Both the position numbers and the translations under genes were made by a program. A stretch of DNA of 17,658 nucleotides, from NCBI GenBank assembly GCA_964577835.1, contig CAZOBN010000064.1, forward strand, positions 1-17,658, in the 5' to 3' direction. The DNA comes from CAVVYA01 sp964577835 (lineage in GTDB: Bacteria > Pseudomonadota > Alphaproteobacteria > SMXQ01). Positions 6,344 through 14,190 of this stretch are shown one piece after another. Below the pieces are notes generated by a model that saw nothing but the letters and a program-made list of their open reading frames with translations, ran no database searches and was not told the DNA's origin. Position 1 is the stretch's first letter. Every line of letters begins with the position of its first letter.

Positions 6344-7109
6344 TCTCAGCCTCCGTCATTCGCAGCTGCCCATCTCTAATCTCTAGCCGGTAGGTTTTCT
6401 CCATTATCTCAGGCAAGTTATCGGCCGAAATAGAAACTGTTAGATCGTGAGGGAAGAAGTCCTGCGGGATCGAATTAAGTGGCAAGGCGGTGTGTTCTGT
6501 GGCGTAAAGCATCACCACATTGCTGCCGGTCACAGCTTCATCGAGATAGGCAATTTCAAGAATTTCCGTTGATCCATATCCCTGCAAATCGAAAAACTTG
6601 GTGTGGTCGTGCACGGTCAAGTCCGCCCCGCTTTCTGTTGCAAGCCTAAAGAACCTCCGCTGCCCCGATGCCTTCCCAAACCTGTTCACAAAAAGGCTCT
6701 CTCTAAGGCAACAGTTTCGAATCACACCCGCACTTATGTTTCTGACTTCGAGCCGGACGATATGAAGGCCTCTATCTACGTCCGATGCACGATTTAAAAA
6801 TAAATCCGTTGGCCCTACTAATTGCACACGCGGTTTGGCAGCATCTTCGAACGCCTCGATTTTCTGTTTTTGTTTTTTCCACATCCGAAATGGAGTTACG
6901 AACACGAACAACACAACAAACCAGATGGCCAGCAAGGCTTGCCATTTATCCACCCCCCTAATCTCAATTGCATAACCAAACGTCGCCAACACGGCTGTAG
7001 CTGCGGCGGCCAGAACCATCCCGATCAGCGTGCTCATACGCTCTGAGGCGTCCCAGACGCCTAGGCTGAGTTTAAAGTTCTCCAGCACGTATTCCCTGAC
7101 AGCCGCCAT
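6333..7109 (-). CDS. Two-TM membrane protein, IS cargo, unknown function
   Basis: A 258-aa protein that I cannot assign. The N-terminal 25 residues are amphipathic; two hydrophobic segments follow, MSTLIGMVLAAAATAVLATF (25-44) and about 57-75, joined by a short loop, then a basic stretch MWKKQKQKIEAFED (76-89) that should be cytoplasmic. The remaining 165 residues alternate in a beta-strand-like way (for example HIVRLEVRNISAGVIRN, 116-132) and suggest a soluble beta-sandwich or sensor-like domain. I start at ATG 7109, which has a GGGGGGGC run upstream; an in-frame TTG at 7148 is possible (+13 aa). It is convergent with the transposase and coupled to the 59-aa gene. Its base composition is clearly more AT-rich than the flanking chromosome, and than the transposase, which suggests a separate origin. 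No transposition function is suggested by the sequence. Confidence 0.8.
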   Translation of the reverse strand: MAAVREYVLENFKLSLGVWDASERMSTLIGMVLAAAATAVLATFGYAIEIRGVDKWQALLAIWFVVLFVFVTPFRMWKKQKQKIEAFEDAAKPRVQLVGPTDLFLNRASDVDRGLHIVRLEVRNISAGVIRNCCLRESLFVNRFGKASGQRRFFRLATESGADLTVHDHTKFFDLQGYGSTEILEIAYLDEAVTGSNVVMLYATEHTALPLNSIPQDFFPHDLTVSISADNLPEIMEKTYRLEIRDGQLRMTEAENAQ

Positions 7110-7131
7110 CGTGCCCCCCCGTTCAGCCCCA

Positions 7132-7146
7132 GCGGCATACTGCCGC
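7132..7146 (-). other. Palindrome in the leader of the cargo operon
   Basis: GCGGCA-TAC-TGCCGC, a six-base-pair perfect inverted repeat with a three-base centre, ending about 23 bp before ATG 7109. It could be an operator or an mRNA hairpin. No convincing promoter was found for this operon. Confidence 0.4.
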
Positions 7147-7186
7147 AATCCTGGCTTACCGGGGAAGGAGGGTGACTCCGTTTAGC

Positions 7187-7211
7187 TACGTGCGTCAAGG
7201 GGATATACTCG
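7187..7211 (-). repeat. Right terminal inverted repeat (25 bp)
   Basis: A perfect reverse complement of 5303-5327. It carries the same TTGACG on the minus strand, facing into the element toward the cargo genes, but 17 bp further there is no usable -10 box (TCACCC). Confidence 0.95.
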
Positions 7212-7219
7212 AAGCTTCG
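7212..7219. repeat. Target site duplication, right copy
   Basis: AAGCTTCG, identical to 5295-5302, directly outside the right terminal repeat. Confidence 0.9.
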
Positions 7220-7301
7220 GCCACAGCGGACCGTCCAGCCTAGAGGATCAAGCTTAAGGGATTGTCAGCGGAACGCCGGGCCGATAACTCCTGGCGCGGG
7301 G

Positions 7302-8201
7302 TTAGGTTCCGTGGGCCGTCAGATCCTGAATTTTTGCTTGTAATTCAAGGAGATCACGCCAAGCCTCGCGCTTCTGCCCCGGGCTGCGCAACAGGTAGGC
7401 GGGGTGGTAGATGGCGATCGCCGGGATCGGCCGCGACATGCGCGGCGTTTCATAGGTGAACCAGCGACCGCGCAGCTTCATGATGCCTTCCTGGCGGGCC
7501 AGCATGGTCTTGGCCGCGATGCCGCCGACCAGCACCAGGACCGCGGGATCGACCAGTTCGATATGGCGCTCGACGAAGGGCAGGCAGGCGGCGATTTCGG
7601 CCGGGGTCGGGCTGCGGTTGCCCGGCGGGCGCCAGAACAGCACGTTGGAAATATAAGCATTGGTTTTGCGACTGAGCCCGATCATGCCCAGCATGCGATC
7701 GAGCAACTGGCCGCTGACGCCAACGAAGGGCAGGCCCTGGCGGTCTTCGTCGGCGCCCGGCGCCTCGCCGATGAACATCACGCGGGCCTCGGGGTTGCCG
7801 TCGGCGAACACCAGGTTGGTCGCCGTGCGTTTCAGTCCGCAACCCTCGAAACCGGCAAGGGCGGCGCGGAGCTGCTCGAGATTGTCGGCCGCGGCCGCGA
7901 GGGTATGGGCGGATCCGCCTTCGCTTTGCGGGTTGGGAGACATCGCCCCCGGTGGGGCCATGGGTGGCGGGACATAGGAGCTCGCGACCTGAACCCGGTC
8001 GGACACGCCGGATCGTGCCGGTGCCATGGCCGGAGCGACGGGTCTGGGTGCCCCAGCCATTTCGGCGGCCGGCGGCGCGGCGAACCGGTCGATCGGCGTG
8101 TCCATGACCGCTTCGTCCGCACCGGCTTCCATCTGCCAGCGCAGGGCGGCGAGAAGCTCGGCACGGTCGAGCGACTCTGTGGGAGGTGCGTCAGGCGCCA
8201 T
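7302..8201 (-). CDS. Family-4-like uracil-DNA glycosylase, lacking two Fe-S cysteines
   Basis: A 299-aa enzyme expected to remove uracil from DNA. Residues 1-105 are a low-complexity Ala/Pro-rich extension. The catalytic domain follows: MFIGEAPGADEDRQGLPFVG (142-161), which contains motif 1 with GEAPGADED, then SGQLLDRML (163-171), YISNVLFWRPPGNRSPTPAE (183-202) and the uracil-binding end AIAIYHPAYLLRSPG (261-275), where HPAYLLR is motif 2. Thermophile family-4 enzymes carry four cluster ligands: a CxxC before motif 1, a Cys in the KCRPP stretch and one after NR.P. Here the corresponding residues read Phe118, Cys121, Trp190 and Cys206, so a [4Fe-4S] cluster is unlikely. I recall similar variants in other alphaproteobacteria. 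ATG 8201 has AGG eight bases upstream. It is divergent from the ETF-QO gene; the IS element lies just past its stop. Confidence 0.9.
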   Translation of the reverse strand: MAPDAPPTESLDRAELLAALRWQMEAGADEAVMDTPIDRFAAPPAAEMAGAPRPVAPAMAPARSGVSDRVQVASSYVPPPMAPPGAMSPNPQSEGGSAHTLAAAADNLEQLRAALAGFEGCGLKRTATNLVFADGNPEARVMFIGEAPGADEDRQGLPFVGVSGQLLDRMLGMIGLSRKTNAYISNVLFWRPPGNRSPTPAEIAACLPFVERHIELVDPAVLVLVGGIAAKTMLARQEGIMKLRGRWFTYETPRMSRPIPAIAIYHPAYLLRSPGQKREAWRDLLELQAKIQDLTAHGT

Positions 8202-8309
8202 GGCGAAAACCTATCATGGCGTGGGCCGTCCGCGACAGAGGTGTTGCGGCGCGCCATCGTCAAAGGCCAAGGTCGGCGAAAGGCCCTCCTCGAAGGGTTG
8301 TCGCAGAGG

Positions 8310-8337
8310 TTGTTTGGGGCGCTTGATCCACTAAACT
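8310..8337 (+). promoter_or_regulatory. Possible promoter of the ETF-QO gene
   Basis: TTGTTT (8310-8315), 16 bp, TAAACT (8332-8337), about 40 bp before ATG 8376. Both boxes are moderate matches. The 174-bp divergent gap must also hold the glycosylase promoter, which I could not place. Confidence 0.4.
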
Positions 8338-8375
8338 CCGCGCTCCGCCGCGGGCGGTGGTTGTCAGGAGAGCCT

Positions 8376-10028
8376 ATGGTTGAGCAAGCGGCACAGCGCG
8401 AGTCGATGGAATTCGATGTGGTGATCGTCGGCGCCGGCCCGTCGGGCCTGGCCGCGGCCATCCGCCTCAAGCAGCGCGCCGCCGAAACCGGCCGCGAGGT
8501 TTCGGTGTGCGTCATCGACAAGGGCTCGGAGGTCGGCGCGCATATCCTTGGCGGCGCCGTGCTGGAACCACGCGCGCTGGACGAATTGATCCCCGATTGG
8601 CGCGACAGGGGGGCGCCGCTGCTGACGCCGGCCGAGGAAGACCGCTTCCTGCTGCTCACGCCAAAGCATGCCATTCGCCTGCCGGCGCCGCCGCAGATGC
8701 ATAACAAAGGCAACTACATCATCAGCGCCGGCAACCTGTGCCGCTGGCTCGCCAACCAGGCGGAGGCGCTCGGGGTCGAGATCTTTCCCGGGTTCGCCGC
8801 GGCCGAGGTGCTGTTCGACGACACGGGCGCCGTGCGCGGCGTCGCGACCGGCGACATGGGCGTCGGCAAAGATGGCCAGCCGACCGAGAACTATCAGCCG
8901 GGCGTCGAGCTGCTGGCGCGCCAGACGTTCTTCGCCGAGGGCTGCCGAGGCTCGCTGACCAAGACTCTGCTCGAGCGGTTCGCGCTGGATGCGGAAAGCG
9001 ATCCGCAGACCTACGGCATCGGCATCAAGGAATTATGGGACGTCGATCCGACCCGGCACCGCCAGGGCCTGGTGGTTCACACCGTGGGATGGCCGCTCGA
9101 TTCTTCGACCTACGGCGGCTCGTTTCTCTATCATCTAGAGAACAACCAGGTGGCGGTCGGATTCGTCGTCGGGCTCGACTACGAGAATCCTTATCTAAGC
9201 CCGTTCGAGGAGTTCCAGCGCTTCAAGACCCACCCGGCGATCCGTCCGACCTTCGAAGGCGGCCGCCGCATCGCCTATGGCGCCCGCGCGCTCAACGAAG
9301 GCGGATTACAGTCGGTCCCGCGCCTGGTATTTCCCGGCGGCGCGCTGATCGGCGATGCCGCCGGATTCCTCAATGTGCCCAAGATCAAGGGCATCCATAC
9401 GGCGATGAAGTCGGGCATGACGGCGGCCGACGCCGCATGCGATGCGCTGAGCTTCGCCGATGCGGCGAGCGTGATCGAGCTGGCGGACTACCCCGCGCGG
9501 CTGAAGCAGAGCTGGCTGTGGGACGAGCTACAGCGGGCACGCAACATCCGGCCGGGTTTCCGCAGCGGATTGTTTACCGGCTTGGTCCATGCCGCGATCG
9601 ACACCTATTTGTTGCGCGGCCGAGCGCCATGGACTTTCCATCATCGGCCTGACCACACGACGCTCAAAAAGGCGGCGCAGGCCAAGCCGATCGCCTACCC
9701 CAGGCCGGATGGCAAGGTGACCTTCGACCGTTTGAGCTCGGTGTTCCTGTCCAACACCATGCATGAGGAAAACCAGCCCAGTCATCTGCGGTTGCGTGAC
9801 CCGGTGCGGGCCATCACCGTCAATCTGGCGGATTATGATTCGCCGGAAACCCGTTATTGTCCGGCCGGTGTCTATGAAATTGTACGTACCCAGAATGGCG
9901 AGCCCGGCTTGCAGATCAACGCGGCCAACTGCGTCCACTGCAAGACATGCGACATCAAGGATCCGACCCAAAATATCGAGTGGGTGGTGCCGGAAGGTGG
10001 CGGTGGCCCGAACTATCCCAATATGTAG
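8376..10028 (+). CDS. Electron transfer flavoprotein-ubiquinone oxidoreductase (ETF-QO)
   Basis: A 550-aa inner-membrane-associated flavoprotein that passes electrons from reduced ETF (fed by acyl-CoA and related dehydrogenases) to ubiquinone. The FAD-binding Rossmann motif is DVVIVGAGPSGLAAAIRL (14-31). The middle holds the typical GAHILGGAVLEPRALDELIP and the quinone-domain stretch FLNVPKIKGIHTAMKSGM; a ferredoxin-like C terminus binds one [4Fe-4S] cluster through Cys495 and NCVHCKTCDIKDPTQNI (Cys519, 522, 525), ending in GGGGPNYPNM. Length matches the family. The frame is open from 7404, but that part is antisense to the glycosylase gene; ATG 8376 has AGGAG seven bases upstream and begins just before the FAD motif. 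A second ATG at 8406 (MEFD) is possible. All key residues are present. Confidence 0.97.
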   Translation: MVEQAAQRESMEFDVVIVGAGPSGLAAAIRLKQRAAETGREVSVCVIDKGSEVGAHILGGAVLEPRALDELIPDWRDRGAPLLTPAEEDRFLLLTPKHAIRLPAPPQMHNKGNYIISAGNLCRWLANQAEALGVEIFPGFAAAEVLFDDTGAVRGVATGDMGVGKDGQPTENYQPGVELLARQTFFAEGCRGSLTKTLLERFALDAESDPQTYGIGIKELWDVDPTRHRQGLVVHTVGWPLDSSTYGGSFLYHLENNQVAVGFVVGLDYENPYLSPFEEFQRFKTHPAIRPTFEGGRRIAYGARALNEGGLQSVPRLVFPGGALIGDAAGFLNVPKIKGIHTAMKSGMTAADAACDALSFADAASVIELADYPARLKQSWLWDELQRARNIRPGFRSGLFTGLVHAAIDTYLLRGRAPWTFHHRPDHTTLKKAAQAKPIAYPRPDGKVTFDRLSSVFLSNTMHEENQPSHLRLRDPVRAITVNLADYDSPETRYCPAGVYEIVRTQNGEPGLQINAANCVHCKTCDIKDPTQNIEWVVPEGGGGPNYPNM

Positions 10029-10103
10029 GGATGCGGGGTGGCCCTTGTTCGGTCTATGCTAGGGCTCGCCCCGGCGCGGGATTCACAACCATATAGCTTC
10101 TTC

Positions 10104-11861
10104 ATGCTCGTATACCGTATAGCCATTATCTTGGGGCTTGGCCTTGCCTTGACCGCTTGCGCGGCGAACGGCCCCGAGCGGCGCGTCTCCGGCCTGGAGA
10201 GACCCGTCGGCGTTACGCCGTCGGGCGCCTATCTTGCCGCGCGCCACGCGCAGGTCGAGCGTGACAACGCGCGAGCGGCCGAACTTTACGCCCGGGCGCT
10301 CGCCTTCTCGCCGGAGAATCCGGAACTGCTGCGCCGCACGTTCGGCCTGATGGCGAGCGAGGGCCGCATCCCGGAGGCCGCGACCCTGGCCGAACGGCTC
10401 AAGGAGCAGCAGATCAATATCCAGATGGCGACCCTGGTGGTGGCGGTACATGCGGCCAAAGGAAGTCAGTATGCCCGCGTCGAAGCCGAGCTGGCGACGC
10501 TGCCCGACAGTGGATTCAACAATTTCATCGCGCCGCTGCTGATCGCCTGGTCGAAGGCGGCGCGCGGCGATACGGCGGCGGCGATCCAAGTGCTGAAGCC
10601 GATGGAGGAGACGCGCGGTTTCGAGGCCTTCGCCCATCTGCATGCCGCGCTGATCCTCGATCTGGCCGACGACAAGGTGGCTGCGGCGGCGCGTTACCAG
10701 GAGGTGCTGCAGACCAGCGGTGGCGGCTTCGTGCGCGCGGTGCAGGCCATTGCGTCGTTCTACGCCCGCAACGGTCAGAAGGCGCGCGCGCAAGAGATTT
10801 ATCAGAGCTTGGAAGCCGACAATCCGGAGAGCGGTCTGGGACGCGTCGGCATGGCGGAAATCGCCGGCGTCCCGGCGGAGCGCTTGATCGACAATGCCCA
10901 AGAAGGCATGGCGGAGGCGCTGTTCGACCTGGCGAGCCTGCTGCATCAGCAGAATCTGGACGAAGTCGGGCTGGTGCTCGCCCGCCTCGCGCTCTACCTG
11001 CAGCCGGATCTCGACATCGCCGAACTGCTCGTCGCCGATATCATGGAAAACGCCGGCCAGGGCGAGCGCGCCGTCGCGATATACGAAGGCCTGCCGGAGG
11101 GCTCGCCGTTCAATTGGCCCGCCCGCCTGCGCGCCGCGACGGTGCTCGACGATCTCGGCCGCACCGACAACGCCATCGCCCGCCTGTCGGCCATGGGCGA
11201 GGAGCAGCCGAAGCGCACCGATGCCTTGGTGGCCATGGGCGACATCCTGCGCGTTCGCGAGCGGTTCGCCGAGGCGGTCGGCGCTTACGACAAGGCGCTG
11301 GCGCGGGTGAGCCGGCTCGACAAGCGTCACTGGGCGGTGCTCTACGCGCGCGGCATTTCGCTCGAGCGCACCAAGCAGTGGGAACGGGCCGAAGCCGATT
11401 TCCTCAAGGCGCTCGAATTCAATCCCGACCAGCCTTATGTGCTCAATTACCTGGGCTATTCCTGGGTCGAGCGCGGCTTGCATCTCGACCAGGCGCTGCA
11501 ACTGATCGAGAAGGCGGTCAAGCTGCGGCCGGAAGACGGCTATATCGTCGACAGCATGGGCTGGGTGCTCTACATGCTCGGCCAGTTCGACGGCGCCGTC
11601 TCCAATCTGGAGCGGGCCGCGGAACTACGCCCCCAGGACCCGGTTATCAACGATCACCTGGGCGACGCCTATTGGCGCGTCGGCCGCCAGATGGAGGCGC
11701 GGTTCCAATGGCGCAGGGCGCTGAGCCTCAAACCGGAAGCGGAGCTGTCGCGGTTGATCGAGGCCAAGCTGTCGCGCGGCCTGAGCGACGGGCGGGCGCC
11801 GCGCGGCAACGCGCAGGACACCACAGCCGCGCCGAACGCCAACGCGGGACAGGGCATTTGA
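10104..11861 (+). CDS. TPR-repeat lipoprotein
   Basis: A 585-aa protein with a lipoprotein signal: MLVYRIAIILGLGLALTAC, with the lipobox LTAC and lipidated Cys19. Nearly all the rest is helical tetratricopeptide repeats, clearest at residues 40-75 (AELYARALAFSPENPELLRR) and 390-565, where units such as AEADFLKALEFNPDQPYVLN and AVSNLERAAELRPQDPVIND repeat every 34 residues. It is likely anchored to a membrane in the periplasm as a protein-binding scaffold; no specific partner can be named. The frame is open from 10038, but starting at 10104 gives a proper signal peptide; no clear Shine-Dalgarno is visible for it. The last four bases (TTGA) are shared with the ispE start, so the two are translationally coupled. 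This pairing with ispE is, as I recall, common in the class. Confidence 0.88.
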   Translation: MLVYRIAIILGLGLALTACAANGPERRVSGLERPVGVTPSGAYLAARHAQVERDNARAAELYARALAFSPENPELLRRTFGLMASEGRIPEAATLAERLKEQQINIQMATLVVAVHAAKGSQYARVEAELATLPDSGFNNFIAPLLIAWSKAARGDTAAAIQVLKPMEETRGFEAFAHLHAALILDLADDKVAAAARYQEVLQTSGGGFVRAVQAIASFYARNGQKARAQEIYQSLEADNPESGLGRVGMAEIAGVPAERLIDNAQEGMAEALFDLASLLHQQNLDEVGLVLARLALYLQPDLDIAELLVADIMENAGQGERAVAIYEGLPEGSPFNWPARLRAATVLDDLGRTDNAIARLSAMGEEQPKRTDALVAMGDILRVRERFAEAVGAYDKALARVSRLDKRHWAVLYARGISLERTKQWERAEADFLKALEFNPDQPYVLNYLGYSWVERGLHLDQALQLIEKAVKLRPEDGYIVDSMGWVLYMLGQFDGAVSNLERAAELRPQDPVINDHLGDAYWRVGRQMEARFQWRRALSLKPEAELSRLIEAKLSRGLSDGRAPRGNAQDTTAAPNANAGQGI

Positions 11862-12754
11862 TCGCTCCGGTCATTATCGGGGCGCCGGCCAAAATCAATC
11901 TCTATCTCCATGTTCTTGGCCGCCGGCCCGACGGCTATCACGATCTCGATTCGCTGGTTGCCTTCGCGACGCTGCACGACGTGATCACCGCGTCGCCGTC
12001 CGACGAATTGAGCCTGGCGGTCGAGGGCGCCTTCGCCGCCGATCTGTCCAAGGCCGTCGCCGGTCCGGGCAATCTGGTGCTGCGCGCGGCGCGTCTGCTG
12101 GCCGACCATCTCGGGCATGAGGCCGCCGCTGCCATTCGGCTGCACAAGATGATTCCCGTATCGGCCGGCCTGGGCGGCGGCTCGACCGACGGCGCGGCGA
12201 CGCTGCTCGCGCTGTGCCGCTTGTGGCATGTGGAAGTGCCGTTTCAACTGCTCACGGAATTGGCGTCGCGCCTCGGCGCCGATGTGCCGGTCTGTCTCGC
12301 CAGCCGCACGGCCTATATGAGCGGCGTCGGCGAAATCCTGACGTCGGCGCCGGAAGTGCCGCCGCTCGCCGTAGTGCTGGTCAATCCCCGGGTGGCGCTG
12401 CCCACCGCCGAGGTGTTCCGCGCGCTGGATGGGCGCTTCACCCCCACGTCCCGTCCGAGCTATCGGCCGGGCGATCCGATATCGTTGATCGATGGGCTGC
12501 GCAAGACGCGCAACGATCTCACCGAGCCCGCCATCAGGTTGGCGCCGGCGGTGCGTGACGTGCTCGCCGCCCTCGAATCCGTTCCCGGCGTGTCGATCGC
12601 GCGCATGTCCGGCAGCGGCGCGACCTGCTTCGGCCTGTTTGCCGACAGCGTCGCCGCGCAGATCGCGGCGGAGGAGATCGCCGGCGCGCATCCGGCGTGG
12701 TGGGTTCGCGCGGGCCGGCTGATCCGCGGCCGCGAGGAACTGATCGAAGGCTAA
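11858..12754 (+). CDS. ispE: 4-diphosphocytidyl-2-C-methyl-D-erythritol kinase
   Basis: A 298-aa GHMP-family kinase that phosphorylates CDP-ME at the 2-hydroxyl, the fourth step of the MEP pathway to isopentenyl diphosphate. It has GAPAKINLYLHVLGRRPDGY (8-27), with Lys12 as the substrate-side lysine, the ATP-binding loop PVSAGLGGGSTDGAA (100-114), and RLGADVPVCL (138-147), with catalytic Asp142. The C-terminal GHMP motif reads MSGSGATCFGLF. Homology begins almost at residue 1, and the only start that fits is TTG 11858, which overlaps the upstream stop as TTGA. The open frame further upstream is a shadow of the TPR gene. The rare start and the overlap suggest that ispE is translated mainly by ribosomes finishing the TPR gene. 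Confidence 0.96.
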   Translation: MIAPVIIGAPAKINLYLHVLGRRPDGYHDLDSLVAFATLHDVITASPSDELSLAVEGAFAADLSKAVAGPGNLVLRAARLLADHLGHEAAAAIRLHKMIPVSAGLGGGSTDGAATLLALCRLWHVEVPFQLLTELASRLGADVPVCLASRTAYMSGVGEILTSAPEVPPLAVVLVNPRVALPTAEVFRALDGRFTPTSRPSYRPGDPISLIDGLRKTRNDLTEPAIRLAPAVRDVLAALESVPGVSIARMSGSGATCFGLFADSVAAQIAAEEIAGAHPAWWVRAGRLIRGREELIEG

Positions 12755-12762
12755 CGCATCGC

Positions 12763-12780
12763 CGCGCGCCGAAGCGCGCG
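12763..12780. terminator. GC hairpin between convergent genes
   Basis: Seven-base-pair stem CGCGCGC / GCGCGCG around the loop CGAA, in the 34 bp between the stops of ispE and the SEL1 gene. It is likely to end transcription from both sides, but no T-run follows, so it is not a classical intrinsic terminator. Confidence 0.45.
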
Positions 12781-12788
12781 CCGCTCGA

Positions 12789-14096
12789 TCACCGGCCGCC
12801 GCCGCGCATCATGTTCGTCACCTGGCGCAGATGAGTCAGCAAAGCCTGCGAGGGCTCGCCGTTCACCGGCAATCCCGCAACCTGCTGATATTGCCGGATC
12901 GCCTCGCGCGTCGCCTTGCCGGGCTTGCCGTCGGCGGCGCCCGGATGGAACGACAATAGGCTGAGCAACCGCTGGATTTCGGCGACCTCGGCGACCGTCG
13001 GCTTGGTCGCGCGCGGGCCGGGCGTGGCTTCCGCGGGCGCCCTGGCGATGCGGCCCTCGATCGCGGCGAGCCGCGCCACGGCGGCCTCGCTTCCCGCCGA
13101 CGCCGCGAGGCGGTACCAGCCGTAGGCGGTCTGTTCATCGGGCGGGCCGGCGAGGCCCTTCTCATAGATCATGCCGAGATTGAATTGCGCCGAGGCGATG
13201 CCCTGATCGGCGGCGCGGCGGAACCAGAGGGCTGCCGCGCGATAGTCGCGCGATGTGCCGCGGCCTTGGGCGTAAGCCACGGCCAGGTTGTGCTGCGCCG
13301 GCCCGAATCCCTGTTCGGCCGCGGCGCCGTAGAGCTTGAACGCGCGCTCGATATCCTCGGGCACGCCGAGCGCGTTCTCGTGGAGCACGGCGAGATTGAA
13401 TTGGGCCCGTTCGAGGCCGGCTTCGGCCGCCTTCTCGAACCACTCCGCGGCGATCTGGTAATTCTGTGGCACGCCGCGTCCGTTCAGATAGGCGAGCGCC
13501 AGGTCGTGCTGCGCCATGGCATCGCCGTTCTCCGCATCGCGCCGCAGGTCTTCGACGATCTCGGCCAGCGATTGCGGCGGGGCAGGTGGCTGCACGAGCT
13601 CGCTCGGCGGCTGTGACGAACGCGGGGGTTGCCCCGGGCCAGCGGCCTGCCGCGGGTCGCCGGGCGTGGATGAGAAATGCCACAGCGCGATCGCGCCGGC
13701 GACCATGGCGACGCTTGCCGCCGCCGCCAGCAGAACTTTGGCGCGCCGGCTCGACAGCAAAGAGGAGAGGTGATGGAATTTTGCCGGCGTTTGTCGGACT
13801 GTCGCAAGGCTGCTGACGCCCTGACCCGCCGCGCCGCGCGCCGGTGCGTCTTCATTGGCAAGCTCGCGTGGGTGGCGGTCGACGGGCGGGAGCTGTGGCG
13901 TTTCTGCTGACGCGTCGTCCAGGGTCGAGGACGCGGCGTGGGTTGGGTCGTCTGCCGGAGGGACAGCCGGCGGTTCGCTTTGGGATTGCAGAATGGCACG
14001 ACTGAGCCACGGACCGAGCGGCAGCTCCACCGCCTTGGCGGCGTCCCGCGCCGCTGTCCGCACATCGGCGGGGATATTGTTGACGCGCCAACGCAT
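12789..14096 (-). CDS. SEL1-repeat membrane protein with peptidoglycan-binding-like domain
   Basis: A 435-aa protein. Residues 1-36 carry a short conserved motif (RWRVNNIPADVRTAARDAA, then LPLGPWLSRAI), like the start of PodJ and related alphaproteobacterial proteins (W.VkGid..aRe.A...G..lgeWLn). A Pro/Ser-rich linker leads to one TM segment (about 120-141), so the N terminus should be cytoplasmic. The periplasmic part has four to five SEL1 repeats (about 187-345), for example AQHDLALAYLNGRGVPQNY and AQFNLAVLHENALGVPEDI; a C-terminal peptidoglycan_binding_1-like domain follows (369-425: VAEIQRLLSLLSFHPGAADG). Proteins of this build couple cell-envelope features to polar or division-site factors; its exact role is unknown. 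ATG 14096 has AGGA upstream. The next gene upstream, on the same strand, shares its N-terminal motif. Confidence 0.88.
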   Translation of the reverse strand: MRWRVNNIPADVRTAARDAAKAVELPLGPWLSRAILQSQSEPPAVPPADDPTHAASSTLDDASAETPQLPPVDRHPRELANEDAPARGAAGQGVSSLATVRQTPAKFHHLSSLLSSRRAKVLLAAAASVAMVAGAIALWHFSSTPGDPRQAAGPGQPPRSSQPPSELVQPPAPPQSLAEIVEDLRRDAENGDAMAQHDLALAYLNGRGVPQNYQIAAEWFEKAAEAGLERAQFNLAVLHENALGVPEDIERAFKLYGAAAEQGFGPAQHNLAVAYAQGRGTSRDYRAAALWFRRAADQGIASAQFNLGMIYEKGLAGPPDEQTAYGWYRLAASAGSEAAVARLAAIEGRIARAPAEATPGPRATKPTVAEVAEIQRLLSLLSFHPGAADGKPGKATREAIRQYQQVAGLPVNGEPSQALLTHLRQVTNMMRGGGR

Positions 14097-14190
14097 GGCC
14101 GAATCCTAACGTGACCGGCGCGAGCGAGCCCGGCGCGCCGGCGCGATCGGACAGGAGCGCAATAGGGAAGAACGTTTCATCCGCCGAAGC

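Larger units (their letters stand above)
5303..7211 (+). mobile_element. Complete IS1595-family insertion sequence with cargo genes (1,909 bp)
   Basis: The ends are the 25-bp perfect inverted repeats at 5303-5327 and 7187-7211, flanked by the 8-bp direct repeat AAGCTTCG. Inside are a full transposase on + and a two-gene cargo operon on -, arranged convergently. A simple IS1595 element with one transposase is about 1 kb, so roughly half of this one is cargo. The family is known to include members with passenger genes. The insertion sits between the 3' end of the uracil-DNA glycosylase gene and the 5' end of the transglycosylase gene, and interrupts no coding region. Intact ends, perfect duplication and open transposase indicate a recent and possibly still active insertion. 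Confidence 0.95.

Noticed and set aside
7175..7198. Inward promoter for the cargo operon from the right terminal repeat
   Set aside because: The TTGACG has no -10 at 16-18 bp (TCACCC at 17), so the cargo promoter stays unassigned.
7181..7210. Outward promoter at the right end of the IS element
   Set aside because: TATACT is present but the -35 (TTTAGC) matches only three of six bases; the left end is no better.
7404..8375. N-terminal extension of the ETF-QO frame
   Set aside because: The extension is antisense to the glycosylase gene, and a well-placed ATG with AGGAG exists at 8376.
10083..11501. Long open frame on - (472 codons)
   Set aside because: Antisense to the TPR lipoprotein; no recognisable domain, and composition typical of a shadow frame.
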